Assembly (NCBI GenBank): GCA_015680685.1
Contig: MNCI01005374.1
Location: 277,557 to 341,556 of the forward strand
Length of the DNA: 64,000 nucleotides
Direction of reading: 5' to 3'
From: Gnetum montanum
Lineage: Eukaryota; Streptophyta; Gnetopsida; Gnetales; Gnetaceae
Shown: in pieces, positions 24,985 through 36,530 of the stretch
How positions within the stretch are numbered: position 1 is the first letter of the stretch
Layout of the letters: each line of letters begins with the position of its first letter
Translations under genes and position numbers: made by a program
Notes under the pieces: model-generated
What the model was told of the DNA's origin: nothing
What the model saw: the letters and a program-made list of their open reading frames with translations, nothing else
The model's database searches: none

Positions 24985-25323
24985 TCTAAGTACGTCACGC
25001 TTGAATAAAGGTTCCATACAATTACAATCATCACACTGTAGGCATGCACTGGGGAAAAAGGGTTGAGGGGAAAAACTAACAAAAAGATCCTACTCTAATA
25101 GTAACTTCCTATTTCTTTCCCATGTGCCCCATTGTGTATTTATAGGCTCACATGGGAACTGTGATATCGCGTATCCGATATCGCTTATCAAGCCATGATA
25201 TCACATACCCGATATCGGGGGGGGTCTGATATCGAGGGTCCAATATCGGGACTCATCAGACCTGATATCTTGTACCCGATATTAGGGGTCTGATAATAGC
25301 ACTTGATAAACCATGATTCATCA
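24985..25323 (-). repeat. Truncated inverted LTR with expanded GATATC palindromes
   Basis: On the - strand it runs from TGATGAATC (25323) through an unusually long run of GATATC-type units (about 25155-25300) to a TATA box (TATTTATA, 25137-25144). It ends within LTR sequence near 24985 (GTACGTCACGCTTGAATAAAGG region). At least seven GATATC/AATATC units can be counted, more than in any other LTR here. No internal sequence adjoins it. Confidence 0.7.
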
Positions 25324-25857
25324 GTGTGCATACACTAAATTAAACAAGAAAAAACTAAACCAAAATAAAAAATAAAGTAAAATTTATTAAAATATCAAAA
25401 CCATCTAATAAGGTAATTATAAGATACAAAGCTCAAGCAAACCATAGCATAAGCATAGCTAATTAGAAAAGGATCCTAAGTGCAAGTCATAGGCTTAACA
25501 ACAAAATGTGAAGGGTTCAATTCACAAAAATACCAAGAGGAAATGGGTGTCTAAGGTTGAGGTGTTACAAGGAAGCTTTTAGCTTCTATTACTATTTGTA
25601 TTTTTTTAATGAGGCTTTCTTTTATCTTTAGAGAGAGTTTTTTCCTTCTTTTTATAACAAATCCTTTGCTAAGTGAAAACCTATGAGGGTTCTTCTAAAT
25701 GAGGGCAAGGCCTAATCATTTTCTTAACCTAGAGGGAAGGTTTTTAGGAAATGGTTATAAAGATGAAGACTTGAAAAGATATTAACAAAACTATTAGGAT
25801 TTTTCTTTTTGGGAGAGGGGGGTGGGGGTGAGCAAGAGGGGCATGCAAGTAGGTAGG
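25324..25857. other. Intergenic DNA, no gene seen
   Basis: AT-rich sequence with a G-rich run (GGGAGAGGGGGGTGGGGGTG) near 25813-25832. No coding or RNA signal is supported. Confidence 0.4.
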
Positions 25858-26012
25858 GGTGTTAAAATCCAAAATAAGTAAAATAGAGGTGCACCCCAAG
25901 ACATATAGTTCAATTAGAACTTTATATAACTTAGCATTGCCCACTAAAATCGAACCCATAATATAGAGCTTTCAAATCAAGTGTCTTATCACTAAGCTAA
26001 CAACTCATTCAT
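25858..26012 (-). repeat. tRNA-derived SINE copy
   Basis: Read on the - strand it has an A-box-like TTAGCTTAGTGATAAG and B-box-like GGGTTCGATTTTAG, then the ACTATATGTCTTGGGGTG tail. It is the leftmost of a cluster of same-orientation copies that flank element C. Confidence 0.6.
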
Positions 26013-26401
26013 GTTGGGCTTTTTCTTTAGACTATCTATTAATTGATCTATTGTAACTTGAATTTTATTATTATTATTATTATTTATTTATTTTTTAATG
26101 GTATGATCTCAAAAAAAATCTACCGATAAATACATCCTCCACCTATAACTTCAAGTTGTCAAGGAACTAACTTTAGAATATTTTTTAAGTTGAACATCAA
26201 AATGTGGTGTTTGTTGACAAATGATCAATATTGTGTACTTGTGTATGAATACATCTATATTGAGGGCATACTTTACTATTGATGCATTTCTTAATAAGAA
26301 AAAAAAGTACCAAGCATGAATGACTTAAATGTTATGCTTTTAAATCATATCATTTAATTGTAAAGCGAAACTTTGATTATGAAGCAAGTAACCCAAAATT
26401 T

Positions 26402-26510
26402 GAGGTGTTGGAACCTGAAATAATTGAAACATAGGTACACCCGAGATTTATAGAAGTTTATAACTCAGTGCTATCTAGTAGATTCAAAACTTGTGACTTG
26501 AAGTTACCAG
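26402..26510 (-). repeat. Diverged SINE copy
   Basis: The tail half (GGTGTTGGAACCTGAAATAATTG through CTATCTAGTAG) matches the copy at 26654-26795. The A-box end is poorly conserved. Confidence 0.45.
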
Positions 26511-26653
26511 GCCAAGACCCATAAGTATCCCAAAATTTGAATAAACATACATTGTCAATAACTAATAACTCATATAAATCATGAGGAAGAATAAAAGCAA
26601 GTGTAAGAATCTTGACACTCTAGAGAGCTTATCTCAACATGATACATTAGGGA

Positions 26654-26795
26654 TATTGGAATCCCAAAATAATTGTAATACAAGTAGACCCAACAATCCA
26701 ATTAGAACTTTATAGCTTAGCGTTATCTATTAGAATTGAACCCATGACTTGGAGCTTTCAAATCAAGAGTCTTATCACTAGGATAACACCTCATT
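26654..26795 (-). repeat. tRNA-derived SINE copy
   Basis: On the - strand: GGTGTTATCCTAGTGATAAG (A box), then CATGGGTTCAATTC (B box), then a body ending in AATTATTTTGGGATTCC. It is the clearest copy in the window. Confidence 0.65.
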
Positions 26796-26819
26796 ATTAT
26801 ATGTACATCCCAAGACATA

Positions 26820-27679
26820 TGATAAGTGGCGAGGTACCCCTACGCTCAACCATACGAATCACAAAAGTTCACGCATGATCCAGTCGAATTCCATGGATGG
26901 GACTAGCTGTGGTATCTAGATTAGTATGCTCTGATCGTAGTTCACTATCTTTCCACTTGGACTAGTGGTAGCTTTGTCACATATGATTTAGTCCAAAGTG
27001 AGGCATACGATGTTATCTAATTATATGCTACTCCTAATGATGACAAAGAGATGAATTAATTAAACTATTGAAGAATGGAGAGTAAAATCTAAACTAGACT
27101 ACGTGCGATGAGTATCCATTCTTAATCGTCTATACATGCCTTGGACTTTGTGAGACTACTTCTAGGATTGTCAAGCGTATGTCACTGGGTGTGCCAAACA
27201 ATACACTATTGGATTACCAAGTACTTACACTTAAATGCTTATGACTAAGGCATACGCATTCTGCTTAATGACAAGAATAGTAAATAGCAATAAATGGAAA
27301 TGTTAACTAAAGGAAACAGTAAATAATTAACAATTAAAAGCAATAATAATCTAAGTGGATGCTACAATGATGAGAGTAATCTTGATCTTTATTTCCAGTC
27401 ATGTAACATGTCCAAGTACGTCACACTCGAACAAAGGTGCCATACGATTACAAACATCACACTATAGGCATGCACTAGGAATAATAGAGCTCTAAGAAAG
27501 ACTATAAAAAACTGAAAACTAAAACTATCTTCTCTATCATTGTTGTATTGTTTCAACCGTGAATCCAAGTGCTATATTTATAGGCTAGTATAGAGGAGAC
27601 AATATCAAATATTTGACATTGCTTCCTAACTTCGATATCAAGCATCTGATATCAACGTCGATAAATTCATGACTCATCA
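26820..27679 (-). repeat. Element C 3' LTR (860 bp)
   Basis: Bounded by TGATAAGTGG (26820) and GACTCATCA (27679) on the + strand. The TATA box is at 27575-27582 (TATTTATA) with GATATC-type motifs at 27600-27660. Aligns with 35159-36004. Confidence 0.85.
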
Positions 27680-27867
27680 TACCCCCATGATTGAATGAAA
27701 ACTCATCTTTGAGTTAAATAAAATGAGGAAAAAGTTCTTTACAAAATATTGGGAAGGTATGGAATTATTAACTAACTTAAACAACAAACAAAATAATTGA
27801 CTCTCACATGCCATAGTGGTGTAGTACAAAAATGGGACACAACATTACAAGATAAAAACTAGGAAGC

Positions 27868-30601
27868 TCATGTGATGCCCAAAGGTGATGGCTCCTCCAT
27901 TGGATGCTTCCCTTTGTCACTAGGCTTATGAAATTTGTAATGATTAAGCAATGCCTGTAACTTTTCCTCTTCCATCTGTGGGTCACGTACCGTATAGGCT
28001 GCTAGGCCAATGTGTGCTGACGCTAGTACATCTGAAGGATATGGCAGCTATAGAAACATTTGATTGGCCTTCACATACCAAGCCACAAACTTCTGTCATT
28101 CTTCCTCAAAGGCCCTAGCTTTTTCTCTCAATTTGTGATAATTTCTCAATCTCCTGGCAAGATCTGAGGCAACATCTCTTTGTCCATGGTAGCTAGCTTT
28201 AACCACTTCCAATTATCAGTTTGCTATATGAAGGTTTTGCAAAGCATATTTTCTATCCATAAACTCTTTCTCATATAATGCATAAGTGGTTGCTACCTAT
28301 TTATCTAGCTTATTGCGAGGCCTGCCTACTATTAACATGGTGAAGTTGGCATATTTGAGGTTAGCCAATGCCATATATTCTTTCAAATCTTCGATCTGTA
28401 GGTCTTTATTTTTTATTTCCGCCTAGTGGACCAAGGCATAGCTATCCAAAATTGGCTGTCACTTAGGATTTTGTGCTAACAAGGATCTAATGTGGGCTTT
28501 AGCCATTTGGATCTCTTTTTCATTTATTTGCTTATACATGCCTACCTAGCCATAGAAGTGTTCTTTTAATTTTTCGTGCTTCTTGGCCTCATTCTACCAC
28601 GTGCTAATTTCTATTGTTGATTTTTTTTTGAATAGTGCGGACCTCCTTCAGTGAGAGGGTTCTGTTTTCTCTAGCCAATCTATTGATGTCTTGGTTGACC
28701 CTTACTAGTTATTCTCTTAACTAGTGGATGCTCTCCTCAAGAATGTTCTTCTATTTTTCAATTATTGTCAACCTTGAATTTTCAGCAACGAGTTGCTTAT
28801 TTTCTTCTTGAGTGATAGTCAATGCATTTTTGTAAGCATGGGACTATGCATCAGTAGCAGAGGCATTCCAGACCATTTTCTCTTTTTTTTGATTGGTAGC
28901 TCTATTTTCTTCAATCAACTTGACCAATTGCTCTATCTTGAATTATTCCAACTGGTGCACAACAAAATGGGCAAGATCCTTTTGTTCAACTCTCAAGGTG
29001 GCCAGCTCTTGTTATAATCTTTGCACCTCTGCTTCTACATGTTCTACCTTGACTTCAACCATGACTAGCTTTCCTTTAGTGGTTATGAGGCCTGACTATG
29101 CTGTAGTGACATCACTAGGGATGTCAAACAAAGTAGTCCTCACTTGTCCTATCTACAATAATCGATCTAATGCATCCTCATGCACTGCAGGAGTCATTGA
29201 AGTACTAGCCAACATTTCTGCATCTCTCGTCCTAGTCAAATCCATTGGGGGCACAATAGGCACATTGAATGATTCTTTAATATGATCTGTGATCACTTCT
29301 ACTGCACCTGTCACATCCTGATGCTGCATTACCACAACTGTGACACCTTCTCTAGTTTTAAGCATCGCTTGGAAGGATGTGGCATTTCCAGAAATTTCCC
29401 TAAACCATTGGGATTTCCCTCTTAATTGTAATAAGATCTCTTGGCTTGTTGGATCGGCTAAAATAGTGGATTGTATGGCATCATCAATTACTCTAAATAG
29501 ATTGAATTCATCTTTTCTTCCCTAACTGATAACTTCAACAATTTTCTGTAGATGGCTCATTGAGGGCCTATAATCTTGTGGCGGCGGTGGTGAAGCTTGT
29601 GTTTCTGGATGCTGTTCAGTCTCACATTGTACTTCTACTTTGGGCTCTACTTCTTTCTCCGATTCTTACTCTTCACTAAGATCTTTTCTTGGTGCTGCAA
29701 ATTTGAGGAGTTCAGTGAAGGAGGCAATCTGAGCCTTCCTGGGGATATCATTCATATATCCTAGGATTCTGGCACATTTGCATAACTTTTTGATTAGGCA
29801 AGAAAATGGGAGTATTGGTTTCCTTGCCTTTATCTCCTCAAACCACCTCTAAATTTTAGTGAAGCAGAATTGAGGAAGATTGGCCACATATTTGCCCATT
29901 AAGATAGCACTTCCCTTGGTTGCATATGTTGAGATTCGGTTGAGCCCCTTGGTTGGAAACAAATGGTATGTACCAATTTTGAAATATGTCCTTTCCTCTA
30001 AAGTCAGTTCATTATATGTTTTATCTTCTTTGTCGTATGCTCATTTCAACCATAATTTTTTGGTGTCGGGGTTAAATCCAATAGACAAATGGGCTATCTT
30101 AGCCCCTTCATTTGGAAAATTTAGAGCTACTGTAATTTCCTTGACTAAAAAAGAAACATTAACTCCATAGATGTTTATAGTGGTGCCTTCATCTTTGTTG
30201 TGCTAGAATTGGTGGGTCTCACCAAGGTACCATTCACCATTGTCTGAAAGAATGGGCCATAGAGGTGATGCCTAAAGTTGCATCTGAACTGCTTCTAAAG
30301 AAAACTCCATAAATGGGCCAAAATTCATTTCCGTGATGACTGAGGTTAATGTGAACTTTTCTTGAATGACCGTGAGGCAATCAGGAGGCAACGTGAGACA
30401 TTGTCCCTGCATGGGAGTTAGCAATTCTGTAGCCTCTTCTTAGATTGACTATTCAGTAGCAAGGGCCTCTCAGTGGATGTTGAAAGATTGGGCTTCCTAC
30501 TCTTGATGTTTTGCACATTCACGTTGTAGGCCATAACCACATCATGGATGTTTGGGTGCTCTTTGTGAAGGTTCTCCTTGTGCACCTCTTTTTGGGGCCA
30601 T
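27868..30601 (-). pseudogene. ORF2 of element C: plant transposon-type domain plus coiled coil (broken)
   Basis: The ATG at 30601 starts MAPKRGAQGEP and the stop at 27868-27870 follows PMEEPSPLGIT. The N-terminal domain matches element B: INIYGVNVSFLVKEITVALN, YFKIGTYHLFPTKGLNRIS and LPFSCLIKKLCKCA. The central segment with IKESFNVPIVPPMDLTRTRD (about 29.2 kb) is nearly the same as in B, and the remaining C-terminal third is E/K/Q/L-rich. Several stops and frame shifts are present. Conservation of both ends with B shows one protein of about 900 residues in the ancestor. The role is unknown; position and domain recall env-like ORFs of Athila elements. Confidence 0.7.
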
Positions 30602-31149
30602 CTGCAATCAAGAAAAAATCAAGTGTTACTAAGGTTGTATTCTTTATCATTAATTAGTTTATACCTTACTTGTTACCTTAGTTCATTAGGTTCTTAGTTC
30701 ATACGACAACAGAGTTAGAAAAATTTTCAAGAAAAATCCCCCAAAAGTGTCTTTCTCCTCATATGACCTTACATAGTTGATTTCTTTTTTCCTATTTGTG
30801 GCTTGTTATGATGGTTGTGATCCCTTGGGTGGAAAAATTAAGGTTTCTAGCATTAATAAGATTGATTATCCATGATAATGCCTAGATTTTTTAACACTCT
30901 TACCCTTATAATATCATTCAGGTGATAGCAAATTTTCGTTAATTGGAGCAAGTTTTCTACGCAAGCACACCCTCCACAACTAACTTGAACACTTCGAGTT
31001 TAGATAAGTTCAAACACCACAAAAATTGCAGCAATAGAGAGCCAAATGTTGCAAGTGGAAAGTGGGTGTGTAGAGATCTATGTCTCGAGAGAAAATCTGA
31101 ACAACTCCCCTAGCTACAAATGATGAGAATGAAGTTTGGACACCACGAG

Positions 31150-31215
31150 GATCATATATATAGGTTTTGTGTAACTCAATATCAAGTATTCGATGTCGCA
31201 TCCCACCCAATATTA
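31150..31215 (-). promoter_or_regulatory. Internal promoter upstream of ORF2 (element C)
   Basis: On the - strand, CCCTAATATTGGG and CATCGAATACTTGATATTG precede CCTATATATATGATCC, about 550 bases before the ORF2 ATG. It lies at the same place as the internal TATA boxes of elements B and D. Confidence 0.5.
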
Positions 31216-31832
31216 GGGTTCATGAATAAGCATCTCATGAGGGTATTGAGCATGAAAAATGAAGCTCTATGATTGGTTGGAAGGTTTAAGGTTACGTCCA
31301 TAGTTATAGGGTAAGTGGAAAATCAATTTAAGGCACTGAAATTATGATAAGGTGGAGTCATTGATGTGAAAAGCTTTGGAAGAAGTAAGAAAAAGGGCAT
31401 TGAAAGTGATGTTGTATGAGAAGGGAAACAACAAAATGTAACAATTGAGCGCTTGGAAGGTGAAGAATGATGTGATTATGTCAAACAAGTATAAGTCACA
31501 AAAGTTACACAAGTGGATCCTCCCCAAAGTAGGCGTCAACCATTAATGCCCTTGTGTAACCACACCTAAAAATGTTAGTAGGCACTAAAGGGGTTGAATG
31601 CAATGCATTCTTGTGAAACAAAACACACATTTTAAAACCACCAATTTGAGATAATAACTCTATGTTACACAAAACCACAAGTTATGATCACTCGAACAAC
31701 GAGATGAGATGGACTATAGAAAGGATTGTAGAAATTGGGACATGAGGTGTCTTACCATGGGCATAATGAAACTTTGTGTGTTATTAATGGTTAAATAATC
31801 ATGAGTCCTTCTTTTCAAGATTCAAACCAAGT

Positions 31833-32048
31833 TCACACCACATTGAAGTGACATTGCATCATTTCATCACATCGGTGGACAACCATAAGACTATCATAGT
31901 TGCGAGGAGTAACATCACTTGGCATTTTGTCCAAGGAAGGAGCTTTATTACGGCATACATTTTTTTTTTGAGTTTCAAGAAGCCACCAACCTTTAGGCAT
32001 GGGTACATGTCTTTCTCGTGGGGCCCACAGAAGTCTATTTAGTGCCAT
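31833..32048 (-). CDS. Small conserved ORF between gag and ORF2 (element C)
   Basis: An uninterrupted 71-residue frame with no recognised domain. The segment RERHVPMPKGWWLLE has a counterpart in element A near 24900 (LERHAPMPEGRWLL), and its end has a counterpart in element B (19390-19434). The motif is therefore kept in three copies, although A has a stop right after it. It might be a vestige of a longer gag-pol junction or a separate small protein. Function is not known, and the ATG may not be the true start. Confidence 0.4.
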   Translation of the reverse strand: MALNRLLWAPRERHVPMPKGWWLLETQKKNVCRNKAPSLDKMPSDVTPRNYDSLMVVHRCDEMMQCHFNVV

Positions 32049-32513
32049 TTTAGGTTACTCTTACTTCCATTTTTTGTTAAATCTACAAGGATATGGTTAC
32101 AACCTCAGCAACATGATAGAACATACAGAAGTGGCCAAAGAGAATCCACAAATCCCCTTGATATCACACCCCTTACATTCTGCCTTGGTTCTACACTCTT
32201 CTGCCTAAACACAATGATTATATATTTATTATTAGGTTGGATGATGAAAAAGATTATCATTATGACTAAGGCAAGAACCTCTTATTAGTGGAATGAGTGG
32301 ATGGATGGTGTGATCTCAATGTCTGAATAATCAGTCCCTTATGACTTAACAGCATAGAGAAAACCTCATCTTAATGGGCAACATGATCGTTTTATTCACA
32401 AGCAACATTACACAACAAGGGAAATAAAAATAACAAATAGAAAAAATTGGAAGAATTGTTTCAAGAAATAGGAAAATGACAAAAAAATTGTAAAACAAAA
32501 AGATGAAAAACAC

Positions 32514-35033
32514 TTAAGAATTCTGAAGCTTAGAATGGGGGGTAACCCCACGACTAAACATTTGGCTGTCATAAGGATTAATAAGTGGATAATTAGGATC
32601 CATGCATGTATGAAACATTGGTAACCATTCATGCCCTAGCCACTGGGTGTCGATTGGTGGTGTAATGGCTGGGTAGAAAAATCGTTGGTCACACACTTTA
32701 TTGTTAAATGTATGGTGGGTTAGAGTATGAGGTATGTTAATGTTATGGATGTTTGGCCCACGATTGCACCCTTGATCATGATATGGTATGCATGGATTTG
32801 TTTGTCTCCCCACACTATTAGATTCATTGCTTGGGTTTGCAATTGGAGTAATGATGGATGGTGACCCTTGTGCTAGATCAGTGGACATTGGTTGTGAAAA
32901 GGAAGGTGGTGCACTAGATTGGCATGTGCTGGTTTGGATGATGTGGTGGGTCCATGCATGGTTTACTTCAACTCATGACCTTTCTTCCAAAAGGGACGTT
33001 TCTAACGTTGTGGTTGAGACCCACTAGTGTTAACTTGTTTATGCACATTTGTAGCACAAGTGGCATTCGTTTGTTGATATTGTGGTGTTGAACCTTCCTA
33101 TGTTGTTGGTGATGGCATATAATGAGGTGGGGTATGAGAATATCGAGGGTAGGATGGATGGTAGGAGATGTGAGGTGGTGATCCTTTAGGGGATGTCATG
33201 GGTTGATGGTACTTGAGAGAGTGGTAATGACAATTTGAAGTAGAGGATGTAGAACTAGTTGGAGAAACAGGGTGTTGAACATAATATCTATGCAGTTTGG
33301 GTGAATAGGGCTAATTTGGTGATGGCCTCCTCCACAAATGTGGTTGTTTCCACTATGGTTGATGACCATGTTGAGGGTGGTAATAAGTCCCCCTAGGATG
33401 GCACGATCGATTGTGGGACTATCTATAATTACCTTGTGGGAGAGAAAATCTCCCAGGCGTGTGCTTTTGCACAAACTTTAGATTTAAGGCACCTACCTAA
33501 TACTCCTGTAGATGCAACAAGACTAGGCAATGGCCCATCAGATGGTCATATATGCAAATGTCGCATCCATTATCTTTGTTTGTGGTTGAGTCTATAGCCT
33601 TACTTTCTTTAGCCATTTTTCCCATTTGTCGAAAAGTGTTCCTAGCTATTTCTTAGTTTTGTATCCTTTGTTTATTGTGATCATTTGGCTTATTTTGCAT
33701 GATCCTCTCCTTGAACATCTCAGTGAAAGTTGTAATGTTTTGATATATCCATTTGGGCATCCTATTAAACTTTGCTTTAAGTTCATCAATAGACTTTTGT
33801 ATTAACATGGTTTGTTGCAGAATCACCTTATCGAGAGTGGTTTTGTTCTCCTTACCATAGATATGGACCTCTTTCTATTGAAGAGTTGGGTCCCATTGAT
33901 ATTTCTTGACATTCTCCCATTTACATATCTCTCGTTCTTCTTTTTCCATGCATTCCATTAGTTCTCAAATCTGATGGGCTTGAAGCTTGTATAATTGACC
34001 TGGAGCATACATTCCAAGGGTCTCTCTTATTTCATTACGAAGTCCATCTATTATGTGGAAAAGTTGCCTCTCCTTAGAGAAACCATGGCCTGGGCATCTA
34101 TTTAGTAAGGCATAATATCTATCTAAGGCCATGTCCAAGGGTTCATGTTGTTCTTGCTTCCACTTTGGATCCATTTCCTCAACTTGGACACCTTCGCATA
34201 GGTTTGGTATTTCTCATTGAAAAGTTTCAACATTGTGGACCATCATCGGATTGAATTCAATCTCAATGATATATACCATACATTGGCTTTATCGATTAGT
34301 ATCCTAGGAAAGAGTTTAGCTTTTGCCACCCACTTTTAATGTTGTAGAAAGCACATGCATCATGGAAGGCTTGTAAGATGTTGTGGATCTAAATCAAAGC
34401 CTCCTACAAATTTAGGAATATTATCCATATCAAGCCTAGGTAGATGAATCTTTTTGCAATGCCTGCGAGGTATCTTAACAAGGGTAGATGGCTCCTGTGA
34501 TATACATTAGGCTCTTAGTTGATAACAAGGGTTCATTGTCATCAAACAAATTATGAGGGAAATTTCTATCTCTATTCATTTGATCAAGATGATGCTATCT
34601 ATGTTCATGGTGACGTCTTTGACTTTTCCCATGGGTTCAATTTCGATTTTTAGTTTGACCCTTTAGTGGAACTTTATCTTCATACCTACGTTCATCTTCA
34701 TCAGAACTAGACATTGAAGGGAAAGAAAAAGATGAGGAATTGAAAGGTTTTCCATGGCTACCATGATGTTCTTAAGAGTCCTTTTATTTGTCATTTTTGG
34801 ATTTTGAGGAGTTCTTAGGCCTTGAGGCCTCCCCTAGTTCAAGACTTACGTCATCTCCTCTAAGATCGTCTGTCTTAGATAATGTAGTCTTTGAGTGTTG
34901 TCAAGGTGGTCATGATCATAAGAAACCCTTGCATAAAGTTGGTCACTCCAATTTTCTTCCTCGTATATCTTGTTATTTCTCCAATGAATGTGTTTGCTAT
35001 ATAGTGCATTGTCACTTTGTGTGAGAGAGACAT
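32514..35033 (-). pseudogene. gag: gag of element C (broken)
   Basis: The ATG at 35033 (MSLSHK) matches the element A start, and downstream HIHWRNNKIYEEENWSDQ parallels A's HWRTNKFYNDEDEVWSTQ after a frame shift. The capsid region holds DMALDRYYALLNRCPGHGFS and LRNEIRETLGMYAPGQLYKL (33965-34174). An intact CX2CX3HX4C knuckle (CDICIYDHLMGHC) lies near 33565-33525, followed by a long Pro/His/Asn-rich tail ending in PLINPYDSQMFSRGV. Stops and shifts make it non-functional. The family role is capsid formation and RNA packaging. Confidence 0.78.
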
Positions 35034-35144
35034 TGTTGTTGGTTTATGATGTGTGTGATTTAATATTTTCTAAAAGCTATATTGTTAATACTATTACAAT
35101 GATCATGTATGATATAACTAATCTAGATAACTAGCACCATCCTT

Positions 35145-35157
35145 GGCAATGGTGCCA
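35145..35157 (-). promoter_or_regulatory. Primer-binding site of element C, tRNA-Asp type with two G-to-A changes
   Basis: On the - strand TGGCACCATTGCC follows the LTR end by one base. It equals TGGCGCCGTTGCC with both CpG sites changed to CpA, as expected from methylation-driven decay. Confidence 0.75.
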
Positions 35158-35158
35158 A

Positions 35159-36004
35159 TGATGACTGACGAGGTACCCCTATGCTTAACCATATGAATCA
35201 TAAGCATTCAGGCATGATCTAGTTGAATTCCATAGATGGGACTAGTTGTGGTATCTAGATCATTATGCTCTGATCACAGTTTGTTGTCTTCCCACTTGGA
35301 CTAGTGGTAGTTTTGTCATATATGATTTAGTCCAAAGTGAGACATATGATGTTGTCTAATTCTATGCTACTCCTAATGATGATAAAGAGATAGATTAATT
35401 AAGCTATTGAACAATGGAGAGTGAAATCTAAACTAGCCTATGTGTGATGAGTATCCACTCTTAATCATCTATACATGCCTTGGACTTTGTGAGACTACTT
35501 CTGGGATTGCCAAGCGTATGTTATTGGGTGTGCCAAACGATACACTATTGGATTACCAAGTACTTACACTTGAATGCTTATGACTAAGGCATACACATTT
35601 CGCTTAATGACAGAAATAGTAAATAGCAATAAATGGAAATGTTAACTAAAGAAAATAGTAAATAATTAACAATTAAAAGCAATAATAATCTAAGTGGATG
35701 TTGCAATTATGGGAGTAATCTTGATCTTTATTTCCAGTCATGTAACATGTCCAAGTACGTCACACTCGAACAAAGGTGTCGTACGATTACAAACATCACA
35801 CTATGGGCATGCATTGGGAATAATAGAGCTTTAAGAAAGACTATAAAAACTTGAGAACTAAAACTATCTTCTCTATCGTTGTTGTATTATTTCAACCATG
35901 CATCCAAGTGTTGTATTTATAGGCCAGTATAGAGGAGACAATATCGAATATCCAACATTGCTTCCTGGTTCCGATATTGGGGTTGACAGACTCATGACTC
36001 ATCA
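35159..36004 (-). repeat. Element C 5' LTR (846 bp)
   Basis: The ends are TGATGACTG (35159) and GACTCATCA (36004) on the + strand. TATA box at 35914-35921 (TATTTATA), with GATATT/AATATC motifs between it and the terminus. Confidence 0.85.
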
Positions 36005-36149
36005 ACATATAATCAACATGACTAGCAAGCTCTTGTTATAGGGATTAAGGATGGTGTGGCTCCTAGGGGGAGGGGGAGGGATAGGGAGGGGAAGATGGGG
36101 TTATGGGAAGGGGTCAGTAGGGGCTAGTGGGGTGGGGTTGGGGAGACGG

Positions 36150-36225
36150 GGTGTTAGAACTTGAATCGAACCCATGACTTGGAGCGACTTATTCCAAAGT
36201 CTTACCACTAGGCTAACACCTCATT
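36150..36225 (-). repeat. Partial tRNA-derived SINE (tRNA-like head)
   Basis: On the - strand: GGTGTTAGCCTAGTGGTAAG (A box) and CATGGGTTCGATTC (B box). Best match to the tRNA consensus boxes in the window; the tail is missing. Confidence 0.65.
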
Positions 36226-36407
36226 GTTGATTAGAAACCTCTTGCCTACCAATCTTTGTTAAACAATTAACCAACCACTTCAACCACCTTTTATTGGCAA
36301 GTGATTACAAATATAACCTTGACACTGTAGAGAGCTTATCTCAATATGATACATTAAAAGAATTATAGGTTTTAGGATGTGTTGTTGGGGGAGGGGGAGG
36401 ATGGGAA

Positions 36408-36530
36408 TGTTTGAACTTGAAACATTGATAGTCTAATTAGAATTTTATAACTCAATATTATCCACCAAAATTGAACCCATAACTTAGAGTTTTTAAATCA
36501 AAAGTTTCACGACTAAGCTAATGCCTTATT
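36408..36530 (-). repeat. tRNA-derived SINE copy
   Basis: On the - strand: TTAGCTTAGTCGTGAAAC, then TATGGGTTCAATTTTGG, then a body with CTAATTAGACTATCAATG. Upstream flank TTGACACTGTAGAGAGC (36310-36326) also matches the flank of the copy at 26.65 kb. Confidence 0.6.

Larger units (their letters stand above)
26820..36004 (-). mobile_element. Element C: full-length pol-less Athila-like LTR retrotransposon
   Basis: This 9,185-bp element on the - strand is flanked by a perfect 5-bp target-site duplication ACATA (26815-26819 and 36005-36009). Order on the - strand: 5' LTR 36004-35159, primer-binding site 35157-35145, gag 35033-32514, spacer, small ORF 32048-31833, internal promoter near 31200-31150, ORF2 30601-27868, purine-rich ATGGGGGTA, 3' LTR 27679-26820. 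There is no gap in it, and no stretch encodes protease, reverse transcriptase, RNase H or integrase. It therefore shows directly that the pol-less layout is complete between two LTRs and a target-site duplication. Confidence 0.9.

Noticed and set aside
25813-25832. G-rich run as a G-quadruplex regulator
   Set aside because: Runs are irregular and no gene or promoter is adjacent; too little to support a functional claim.
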